Source: an uncultured bacterium
GTDB taxonomy: Bacteria; Cyanobacteriota; Vampirovibrionia; Gastranaerophilales; Gastranaerophilaceae
Assembly (NCBI GenBank): GCA_949282215.1
Contig: CASDPF010000008.1
Location: 62,001 to 126,000, forward strand
Direction: 5' to 3'
DNA length: 64,000 nucleotides
Position 1 is the first letter of the stretch, and every line of letters begins with the position of its first letter. The notes below the pieces were generated by a model. It was not told where the DNA came from. It did no database searches and saw only the letters and a list, made by a program, of their open reading frames with translations. Positions 57,846 through 64,000 of this stretch are shown in pieces. The position numbers and the translations under genes are program-made.

Positions 57846-57874
57846 AGTATAATCAATTTTATAATCTATGTCAA
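57846..57874 (-). promoter_or_regulatory. Prepilin promoter, cassette 6
   Basis: On the minus strand TTGACA (57874-57869), 17 bp, TATACT (57851-57846): near-perfect consensus. Confidence 0.75.
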
Positions 57875-57933
57875 TATATAATACTACATTTAGTAATACT
57901 ATATATTGTTTTAAGAGTATCAAAATACTCTTA
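57875..57933. promoter_or_regulatory. Two operator-like inverted repeats, cassette 6
   Basis: TATATAATACTAC-attta-GTAATACTATATA (57875-57905; 11 of 13 paired) abuts the -35 box of the prepilin. TAAGAGTAT-caaa-ATACTCTTA (57912-57933; 9 of 9 paired) lies just before the regulator. Having one site near each gene suggests separate control of the two directions. Confidence 0.6.
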
Positions 57934-57943
57934 TCATAAAAAT

Positions 57944-58165
57944 ATGAACGACGAAGAACTTTTTGATAGAATTGCACTGAATGTAAAAGTTGAGCGAACC
58001 AAAAAGCGTTTAACGCAGGCTGCTCTTGCTGAATTAATTGATGTGCATGAAAAATATATCGGCAAAATTGAAAACGGCAAACAAAATGTTACTATAAAGA
58101 CTTTGAATAAGTTAGCTAATGCATTGAATATTGATATTTGTAAGCTGTTAGAAGAACAGAATTAA
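57944..58165 (+). CDS. XRE-family HTH regulator, cassette 6
   Basis: 73 residues, all HTH: LNVKVERTKKRLTQAALAEL, KYIGKIENGKQNVTIKTLNK, ALNIDICKLLEEQN. No RBS; a TATCAT box ends six bases before the ATG. The end overlaps by four bases the converging gene at 58162. Confidence 0.85.
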   Translation: MNDEELFDRIALNVKVERTKKRLTQAALAELIDVHEKYIGKIENGKQNVTIKTLNKLANALNIDICKLLEEQN

Positions 58166-58674
58166 TTATTTTTATTTTTCAATTTCTGGTCAATAAATGT
58201 TTTTTGTAAATTTGCCTGCAAATTACCTTTTACAATATGGTATGCAGCAATCCCTGCTGCTGTAATCCCTGCTGTGATTTTGGTTTTGCTGCTTATAGCT
58301 TTGAATGGATGTTTAAATACTTCAATTAAAGAATTTCCTTTTTTCATACCCCTAGGCAGAGCACCAAAGAACCAACCTGCACCCATAATTAATCCGCCGG
58401 TGAGTGTTCCGTAAATTGCACCTTTTGCAGTGCCTTTTGTGATTTCTTCAGTTGCTATGAAAAATTTTAGTGCGGATGCAAGTCTTTGTTTAAGTGTTTT
58501 TTTAGTTTCAGGTTCTTTTTTTTCTGGAGATTTTATAAATTTATCTTGATTATTCTGTTCTTGAACGGTATTTTTTTGTTCAGGAGTTGCAGATGTTGAG
58601 TTTCCTGTGCTTTTATTGATTTCTTGAATATTATCAGCTTTAAAAGTTATTTGAGGATTAAGACTTACAGACAT
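58162..58674 (-). CDS. Two-helix membrane protein of the 48.5-kb type
   Basis: 170 residues. Opens MSVSLNPQITFKADN, like MNISPVSN…FTG and MRISAVNSNFTYT of the tandem pair at 48.5-49.6 kb. A charged disordered region (NSTSATPEQKNTVQEQNNQ) leads to GTAKGAIYGTLTGGLIMGAG and ITAGITAAGIAAYHIVKG. No family recognised. RBS AGGAGTG. Confidence 0.65.
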   Translation of the reverse strand: MSVSLNPQITFKADNIQEINKSTGNSTSATPEQKNTVQEQNNQDKFIKSPEKKEPETKKTLKQRLASALKFFIATEEITKGTAKGAIYGTLTGGLIMGAGWFFGALPRGMKKGNSLIEVFKHPFKAISSKTKITAGITAAGIAAYHIVKGNLQANLQKTFIDQKLKNKNN

Positions 58675-58771
58675 AATTCACTCCTGAATTTTAAATATAA
58701 TTATGAATATTAAAACTTGAAAATGTATTAATTTGTTACATTTTTAAAATATTTTTACAAAAATTATAAAA

Positions 58772-61348
58772 CTAATTGAATAAATTAAGTTGTGGCACAG
58801 TAAGCTCTGTATCTGAGGATTTTTTGCGGGTAGATAAGTTGTTTGAGAAATCTCTCTGCATTTTATTCATAAGCTCTTGGGATCTTTTTATTACGACATT
58901 AGGCAGTCCTGCCATTTTTGCAACTTGAATCCCGTAACTTTTGCTTGCTCCGCCTTGAACAATTTTTCTTAAAAATTCAATTTCCCCATTTTCTTCAGCA
59001 ATTGTAATTCTGTAATTTTTAATTTGCGGGTATGTATTTGTCATTACGTTTAATTCATGGTAGTGGGTTGCAAATATCGTGCGGGCTTTAATTTTAGTCG
59101 CAATATATTCAGCAACAGACCAGGCTATTGCAACTCCATCGTATGTGCTTGTCCCTCTGCCTATTTCATCCAAAAGAATAAAACTTCTATCTGTAGCTGA
59201 ATTTAATATGTAAGATGTTTCAATCATTTCTACCATAAATGTAGATTGACCAAGAGTTAAATCATCGGATGCACCTACTCTTGTGAAAATTTTGTCAATA
59301 ACACCGAGTTTTACGTAATCAGCAGGAACCCAAGAGCCAATTTGGGCAAGTAAAGCTATTAGAGCATTTTGTCGCATATAAGTCGATTTACCTGCCATAT
59401 TCGGTCCTGTTAAAATCATAAACTGAGTTGAGTCTGTTGTATTGCATTTTAATTCTAAGTTATTTGCAACATATTCTCCAAGCGGTAGAATTTTTTCCAA
59501 AACAGGGTGTCTGCCGTTTTTTACAATAAAATCATCGGATTCATCAATTTCAGGTTTACAATAGTTGTTTTCTACAGCAACTTCCGCAAGGGATGATAAT
59601 ACGTCGGTATCTGCAACACATTCAGCAATTTCTCTTATTTTAGTTACAAATTCTTTTGAATATTCTCTGAAATCACAGTATAATTTATATTCTAATTCGG
59701 TAGATTTAAATTTTGCAGACAGAACATCATCTTCGTGTTTTTTCAATTCTTCTGTAATAAATCTTTCACCGTTTGTCAGAGTCTGTTTTCTGATATATTC
59801 TGCAGGTACCATGTTTAAATTTGAATTTGTGATTTCTATAAAATATCCGAATACTTTGTTATAGCTTACTCTTAAATTTTTAATACCTGTTTTTTCTCTT
59901 TCAGTTTCTTCAAATTCTTTAAGCCAGTTTTCCCCGCCTGTCAAAAGATCTCTAAAGTAATCTAATTCTCCGTTAACGCCTTGTTTTATAATTCCACCTT
60001 CTTTTATTACAATTGGAGGATTTTCAAGTAGAGTTCTTTCAATTAAAGACGTAAAATCGTTTATTTCTTCTATATATTCATTAATTTTGCTTAGTGGATT
60101 ATTTTCAAGTTGGTTTGCACAAGCTAATAATTCAGGCAGTATAGAAAGTGATTCTTTAAGACTGATAAAATCTCTCGGACTTGCTGAGCTGTTGCTTATT
60201 CTTGTTGAAAGCCTTTGGATATCATACATTTTCTCTAGTAATTCTATAATGGACTTTCTTAAATCTGTTTTTTCTACAAATTCAGTAATTGCATTTTGTC
60301 TTTTTAGGATTGATTTCACATCTTTTAAAGGCTGGCAAATACAGTTTCTTAAAAGTCTTGCCCCCATATTGGTTTTAGTTTTATCAACAGCCCAAAGCAG
60401 AGAGCCATATTTATTTTTTTCTCTTAAAGTTTCTACGAGTTCTAAATTTTTTCTAGTGCTTCCATCCATAATCATGTATTCAGAAAGCTCATAAGGTTCA
60501 ATCCTTTCAAATTTAGGAATATTATTTTTTAAAGTTTCCCAAACATATGCAAGGAGTGCTCCTGCTGCTCTAAATCCGAGTTTATACTTGGAAAATCCAA
60601 AACTCTCGAGACTTTTTGTTTCAAATACTGCTTTTAGGTTATTACTTGCAAATTCGGCAGAAAAAACATTTGCAGGTATCTTTGAGCAGTTATAAATTTT
60701 TTGAATGTTTTCAGGTAAATCAATTTTTTCTTCAGGGACAATTTGAAACGGCATTACTTTTTGTGCGACAGATGGTGCAATAATTTCTGATGGAGAAATT
60801 CTTGTGAGTTCAGCCAAGATTAAATTTAACGGAGCTTGGGTTGTTTTGAATTCTCCTGTTGAAATATCAGCGTATGCAAAACCGTACAGGTCGTTTTTTT
60901 CATCTTTAAACATTGCACAAATGTAGTTGTTTGTGTTTTGTTTTAAAAAGTCGCTCTCAGTAAGTGTTCCTGCCGTGATTACACGAGTGACTCCTCTTTT
61001 TACAAGTCCTTTTGCAAATTTAGGGTCTTCAAGCTGGTCGCAGATTGCGACTTTAATATTTTTACTTACAAGTTTTTCTAAATAGCCAGTAATAGCTTTA
61101 GCGGGAATTCCTGCAAGTGGAATTCTGCCATATTCTGCCCCAGCTTCTCGTCCTGTGAGGGTAAGCTCAAGTTCTTTTGAGAGCAAAACAGCATCTTCAA
61201 AAAATGTTTCATAAAAATCCCCCAAGCGATACAGTAATACTGCGTCAGGATTTAGTCTTTTATTTTCAAGATACTGCTGCATAACAGGTGTAAGTTTTGC
61301 TATGTCAACATCTTTAGTATTAATGTTATTGATTTCAGGTTTTGTCAT
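58772..61348 (-). CDS. mutS: DNA mismatch repair protein MutS
   Basis: 858 residues, normal. Mismatch-wedge motif GDFYETF (about 47-53), ATPase Walker A GPNMAGKSTYMRQ, Walker B LLDEIGRGTSTYDG, and FATHYHELN. The intact gene argues against general hypermutation as the cause of the poly-G tracts. The start lies about 20 bases after a TATAAT. Confidence 0.97.
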   Translation of the reverse strand: MTKPEINNINTKDVDIAKLTPVMQQYLENKRLNPDAVLLYRLGDFYETFFEDAVLLSKELELTLTGREAGAEYGRIPLAGIPAKAITGYLEKLVSKNIKVAICDQLEDPKFAKGLVKRGVTRVITAGTLTESDFLKQNTNNYICAMFKDEKNDLYGFAYADISTGEFKTTQAPLNLILAELTRISPSEIIAPSVAQKVMPFQIVPEEKIDLPENIQKIYNCSKIPANVFSAEFASNNLKAVFETKSLESFGFSKYKLGFRAAGALLAYVWETLKNNIPKFERIEPYELSEYMIMDGSTRKNLELVETLREKNKYGSLLWAVDKTKTNMGARLLRNCICQPLKDVKSILKRQNAITEFVEKTDLRKSIIELLEKMYDIQRLSTRISNSSASPRDFISLKESLSILPELLACANQLENNPLSKINEYIEEINDFTSLIERTLLENPPIVIKEGGIIKQGVNGELDYFRDLLTGGENWLKEFEETEREKTGIKNLRVSYNKVFGYFIEITNSNLNMVPAEYIRKQTLTNGERFITEELKKHEDDVLSAKFKSTELEYKLYCDFREYSKEFVTKIREIAECVADTDVLSSLAEVAVENNYCKPEIDESDDFIVKNGRHPVLEKILPLGEYVANNLELKCNTTDSTQFMILTGPNMAGKSTYMRQNALIALLAQIGSWVPADYVKLGVIDKIFTRVGASDDLTLGQSTFMVEMIETSYILNSATDRSFILLDEIGRGTSTYDGVAIAWSVAEYIATKIKARTIFATHYHELNVMTNTYPQIKNYRITIAEENGEIEFLRKIVQGGASKSYGIQVAKMAGLPNVVIKRSQELMNKMQRDFSNNLSTRKKSSDTELTVPQLNLFN

Positions 61349-61387
61349 AATTATAATTAGATTATAGCATGAAAAGAGGATGTCAAT

Positions 61388-61987
61388 ATGGGATGTTTAA
61401 GAAATTTAATAAGAGCAATAATAATCGCATTAGCGATAGTCGGTTTTTTGTCATTAGGCGGAAAAGAGTGGGTTATGAAATACACTTCTCAATGGTTTAA
61501 TCCGTCTCAAGAAACTATTTTAGAACGTGCTAAAAAGGTCGGAGATTTTTCCGGTATAAATGAAGAATTTGAGCTTGAAAAAGCTGCAGGCATGTTTGGT
61601 TATAACGCGGTTGTTGCTGAACATAAGGCTTCAGGTCAGAAATTAATTGTAGTTGATTCTAATAAAAAACCTTTGCTGACTAAAGAAGATTTGCAATCTG
61701 AAAATATAGAAGAAAAATTAAAAGATGTAATTTCAAAAGTAAAATATCAAGCTATTTCTATAGATGAGTTGCAGGTAACAAAACGCGGCAATATGAATTC
61801 ATACGGTAAAACCTGTCCTTTTGTCAGATTTAATGCGAAAGTAAGCAAGTTGCCAATAGGAGATATCTCTGGTATAATTTCAGTGGCGGAGACAAAAGAT
61901 GGTGAAAGCAGACTTTTGTTATCGGCTAACGAACGTTCTAAATATTCTCAATTAATATCAGAAGAATTTTTTAAAAACGTAAAATAA
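61388..61987 (+). CDS. Membrane-anchored hypothetical protein
   Basis: 199 residues: one N-terminal helix (RNLIRAIIIALAIVGFLSLGG) and an extracytoplasmic or cytoplasmic domain with no recognised family, containing LEKAAGMFGYNAVVAEHKASGQKLIVV and later GDISGIISVAETKDGESRLLLS. RBS AGAGGA. Divergent from mutS. Confidence 0.75.
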   Translation: MGCLRNLIRAIIIALAIVGFLSLGGKEWVMKYTSQWFNPSQETILERAKKVGDFSGINEEFELEKAAGMFGYNAVVAEHKASGQKLIVVDSNKKPLLTKEDLQSENIEEKLKDVISKVKYQAISIDELQVTKRGNMNSYGKTCPFVRFNAKVSKLPIGDISGIISVAETKDGESRLLLSANERSKYSQLISEEFFKNVK

Positions 61988-62052
61988 GTGTATGAAAATT
62001 TTTCTTGTGAATTGAGGGTTTATTAAAAAAGTCGAAGTGGTACTGTGCCGAG

Positions 62053-62076
62053 AAAAACGATTGAGTATCGTTTTTT
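62053..62076 (+). terminator. Terminator-like hairpin in repeat 1
   Basis: AAAAACGAT-tgagt-ATCGTTTTT followed by T. An identical copy 126 bp later at 62179-62202. Confidence 0.65.
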
Positions 62077-62084
62077 GAGAGGGT

Positions 62085-62204
62085 ATGAGTAACGAATACA
62101 TCCGCCGCGTAGACAAAGTAAAAAAATTGAAACTTGAAAAGAAAATATACGAAAAAGTCGAAGTGGCACTGTGCCGAAAAAAACGATTGAGTATCGTTTT
62201 TTGA
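62085..62204 (+). CDS. 39-codon ORF inside the repeat (doubtful)
   Basis: MSNEYIRRVDKVKKLKLE…EVALCRKKRLSIVF with GAGAGGG before the ATG. It is basic and helical. The second copy, from 62211, runs on into the tRNA and reads VEVAELVDAHDSG, a known type of false protein from tRNA-Leu. Coding is unproven; the units keep the reading frame only because they are 126 bp long. Confidence 0.25.
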   Translation: MSNEYIRRVDKVKKLKLEKKIYEKVEVALCRKKRLSIVF

Positions 62205-62282
62205 GAGGGTATGAGTAACGAATACATCCGCCGCGTAGACAAAGTAAAAAAATTGAAATTTGAAAAGAAAATATACGAAAAA

Positions 62283-62364
62283 GTCGAAGTGGCGGAATTG
62301 GTAGACGCGCATGATTCAGGTTCATGTGGTTAACGCCTTGAGGGTTCGAGTCCCTTCTTCGACA
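62283..62364 (+). tRNA. tRNA-Leu (anticodon CAG)
   Basis: The acceptor stem GTCGAAG pairs with CTTCGAC, the D arm has GGTAGACGC, the anticodon stem CATGA/TCATG holds the loop TTCAGGT (anticodon CAG), and the T arm AGGGTTCGAGTCCCT is standard, with A as discriminator. CCA is not encoded. It reads CUG. Confidence 0.95.
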
Positions 62365-62557
62365 TTTTGTTTTATTTGAAACATTATAGTATGGCAAAGA
62401 ATGGACGAGAACCACCAAGCGGAGTTTGGTCATGTTTCGAGCGGAAGTGAGCTGTGGCTGGAGTGCTTTTGTTTGGAGTGATGAAATCACGCACAAACAA
62501 AACACGGAATTGCCGTTAAACGCGAGCGACCAAGACAAGTCCCTTCTTCAACATTTT
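62348..62557. repeat. Duplicated tRNA-Leu 3' end flanking a GC-rich insert
   Basis: The 21 bases at the tRNA 3' end (62348-62368; GTCCCTTCTTCGACATTTT) recur at 62537-62557 with two changes, 189 bp away. The DNA between is clearly richer in G and C than the window and carries the hairpin TTTTGTTTG…CAAACAAAA (62467-62502) with an inner GTGAT/ATCAC stem. This looks like two attachment-site halves around a short remnant. No integrase is present. Confidence 0.7.
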
Positions 62558-62646
62558 TTTAAATTTTTTACGTTTGTAATAATTTATAGCAAAAAAATTT
62601 ATTTTAGTATTTAATTACATGTGTACTTTAATAAAAGGAATATGCG

Positions 62647-63042
62647 ATGTTTTATGCACAAAAAATTGGAAAAATAGATAATTCAAAAGTTGTATATTAT
62701 ATGGATAATTATGATGCCAGTTGTGGTAGATATGTTATTATTGATAAAGACAAACAAGATGAATTTATTGCACAAAATCGTGTTATGCATCGCAAAAGCT
62801 CTATTTTACGAAAGTCATTTGGTGTATTGTCAATTCTTGCAGGAGTATTAACTTATTATAAATCAAAATTCGGTCATATAGGGAAAACGTTGGCTGCTAC
62901 CGCAGTGGTAAGTGCAGGGCTTATATGCGACTATAAAATATTTGAGGCTTACAGTTCTTCAAAATCAAAACAATTAGATAAAAAATATGGTGTAAATGAT
63001 ATTAATGATGCTGTTAGCTTGCATTTGACTGATATTGAATAA
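62647..63042 (+). CDS. Hypothetical membrane protein, 131 residues
   Basis: No family recognised. Soluble N part, then two hydrophobic stretches (KSFGVLSILAGVLTYY and LAATAVVSAGLICDYKIF) and a charged end ITDIE-like VNDINDAVSLHLTDIE. Same general build as the 48.5-kb pair without clear sequence identity. RBS AAAGGAATA. Confidence 0.65.
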   Translation: MFYAQKIGKIDNSKVVYYMDNYDASCGRYVIIDKDKQDEFIAQNRVMHRKSSILRKSFGVLSILAGVLTYYKSKFGHIGKTLAATAVVSAGLICDYKIFEAYSSSKSKQLDKKYGVNDINDAVSLHLTDIE

Positions 63043-63080
63043 CCTAGGAAAAGTTATATTCGTGGAAAATTATGTATGAT

Positions 63081-63109
63081 AAAAAAGAGAGCAGAAAGCT
63101 CTCTTTTTT
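63081..63109 (+). terminator. Terminator after the 62.6-kb gene
   Basis: AAAAAAGAGAGC-agaaa-GCTCTCTTTTTT, a 12-bp perfect stem with T run. Beyond it 63110-63338 has no gene; see rejected items. Confidence 0.9.
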
Positions 63110-63338
63110 GTTGAAAAAATTTTATCAGTTTAGTTTATTTTTGATTATTTATTTATCCAAAGAGCTTTTATTTATCAAATCCTGAATAGAAGCGTCTAAT
63201 TTAGCTTGATTCTTAGATTTAGTATTGGTAGCATGGAATACAATATTTTCGTGTGAAAAATAGTAAAAGAATTATTTTGCTATTATTTTTATATTGTTAA
63301 CTTTAATTAAGCTTTTTGAAATTCTTTTTACAGTATAT

Positions 63339-64000
63339 TTATCTTACGTTATTTTGTTTGGTTTTATTGTATCTGTATTTTGTAAACAGGTTAGATGTTC
63401 CTGCGATAAAAAATCCCATTACCCCTATTCCAAATAATAGCGGAATTCCTGCTATAAGACATTTTTGTTTTAGTAGTTTTTTGTAGATTTCATTTACGTT
63501 TCCGACTTTGTTTTCTGCAATTTTTTTGAGGTCTTTTAATGCCGGCACTTCAAGATTTTTGTTAATTAGGTCTCGACATTTATTGTTTTTATAAAGAAGT
63601 TTTCTAAATCCTTTTTCTAAAAGTTCATTTCCGCAAATTATATAAAATCCTACTAGTGGAAACCTGAATAGTGTTTCTAAAAAGTTTTGTTTACCTCTGT
63701 CTTTTGATGCTCCAAAATATCCGACTCCGCCAACCAGTACGCAGGATGTTAACTGCCCCTTGCTTAGTGCGAACTTGCCATTATTATCAGCAAAATCAAT
63801 GCTAAAATATTTGTTTAAGAAGTCTGTTTTTTTCTTGTTGTTTTTAAACAGTTTTGTGCCTGGGGCTAAAATCAGTTCAGAGATGTTTTGAAGGGTTTTG
63901 GACTTTTTACCCTTACTGATTAATAATCCTCCAAGGCCAAGACATCCAATGTAAATTCCTGCTGCTGTCAAAATATTTTTCTTGGCACTTTTTTCGACTT
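63339..64000 (-). CDS. Hypothetical membrane protein, cut by the window edge
   Basis: At least 219 codons, open to the right edge; no ATG is seen, and the frame reaches 64000, so the N terminus is outside. Hydrophobic segments IYIGCLGLGGLLISK, GQLTSCVLVGGVGYFG, FPLVGFYIICGNELL and IPLLFGIGVMGFFIAGTSNLF make about four membrane helices, with basic loops. No family recognised. Confidence 0.65.
   Translation of the reverse strand, partial: VEKSAKKNILTAAGIYIGCLGLGGLLISKGKKSKTLQNISELILAPGTKLFKNNKKKTDFLNKYFSIDFADNNGKFALSKGQLTSCVLVGGVGYFGASKDRGKQNFLETLFRFPLVGFYIICGNELLEKGFRKLLYKNNKCRDLINKNLEVPALKDLKKIAENKVGNVNEIYKKLLKQKCLIAGIPLLFGIGVMGFFIAGTSNLFTKYRYNKTKQNNVR

Larger units (their letters stand above)
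62031..62282 (+). repeat. Two tandem 126-bp repeats ending at tRNA-Leu
   Basis: Each unit begins with GTCGAAGTGG, identical to the first ten bases of the tRNA-Leu gene, at 62031, 62157 and then the tRNA itself at 62283: a period of exactly 126 bp, a multiple of three. Each unit also has a terminator-like hairpin and a start codon with GAGAGGG before it. The two copies differ by only a few bases. Confidence 0.9.

Noticed and set aside
62211-62333. Second copy of the repeat ORF running into tRNA-Leu
   Set aside because: It reads VEVAELVDAHDSG inside the tRNA gene, a well-known spurious translation.
62023-62538. A 171-codon minus-strand frame across the tRNA locus
   Set aside because: It is the antisense of tRNA-Leu and its repeats; the translation contains RRRDSNPQG and LPIPPLRL, typical of false tRNA-antisense proteins.
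63139-63290. A minus-strand frame ending KSKNQAKLDASIQDLINKSS
   Set aside because: It reads like protein but has no start codon before an upstream stop; perhaps a gene remnant, not enough to annotate.
1-64000. CRISPR arrays, transposases, integrases, restriction or toxin systems
   Set aside because: None seen; the only regular repeats are the 126-bp units at the tRNA and the operator repeats.

Overview
The window is AT-rich, densely coded bacterial DNA. The RNA polymerase beta-prime subunit is split into adjacent rpoC1 and rpoC2 genes, and rpoC2 carries a very large insertion. That is the cyanobacterial arrangement, but no photosynthesis gene is present. Together with a housekeeping set and many type IV prepilin-like genes with the N-terminal signature GFTLAEVLITLGIIG, this points to a non-photosynthetic relative of Cyanobacteria (Vampirovibrionia/Melainabacteria, probably a gut Gastranaerophilales). 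The lineage is an inference from gene content; no database was searched.

Layout. 1-6.3 kb: two regulator/prepilin cassettes around secA, then ychF. 6.3-14.6 kb: a SEC-C protein, a degenerate matrixin-like secreted protein, a DAACS symporter, queF-yraN, recF and pilT. 14.7-20.6 kb: lysS, a prepilin, and the biotin genes bioF-bioG-bioC. 20.6-30.3 kb: rpoB-rpoC1-rpoC2; the last part of rpoB is out of frame. 30.3-39.4 kb: a prepilin with a poly-G leader, a thioredoxin/CcdA pair, ribH, murQ, gpsA, a RicT homologue, two glycosyltransferases, apt and HU. 39.4-45.8 kb: three more prepilins, four small HTH genes nearby, tgt, ndk and a MATE exporter. 45.9-53.6 kb: accC-accB-efp, a tandem pair of membrane proteins, another cassette, rsgA-ispA and a PAP2-like protein. 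53.8-64 kb: a SWIM-SNF2 helicase, the last cassette, mutS, and a tRNA-Leu locus surrounded by tandem repeats and a duplicated tRNA 3' end.

The most interesting signal is a dispersed system of nine prepilin-like genes. Six of them sit head-to-head with their own small HTH regulator. In most of these the shared intergenic region holds a near-consensus sigma-70 promoter and an inverted repeat that looks like an operator; the repeat differs between cassettes but is shared by two whose regulators are alike. Two of the three prepilins without a regulator instead have a strong RBS and ATG followed about ten codons later by a G11 or G12 tract, so that slippage would change how the prepilin is translated or transcribed. 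With pilT in the window, this looks like a repertoire of individually switched minor pilins combining repressors and phase variation. It is read from sequence only and is untested.

Other links between genes: biotin synthesis (bioFGC) feeds the biotin-dependent AccB/AccC; queF and tgt belong to the queuosine tRNA pathway; the membrane-anchored thioredoxin and CcdA form an extracytoplasmic thiol-reducing pair.
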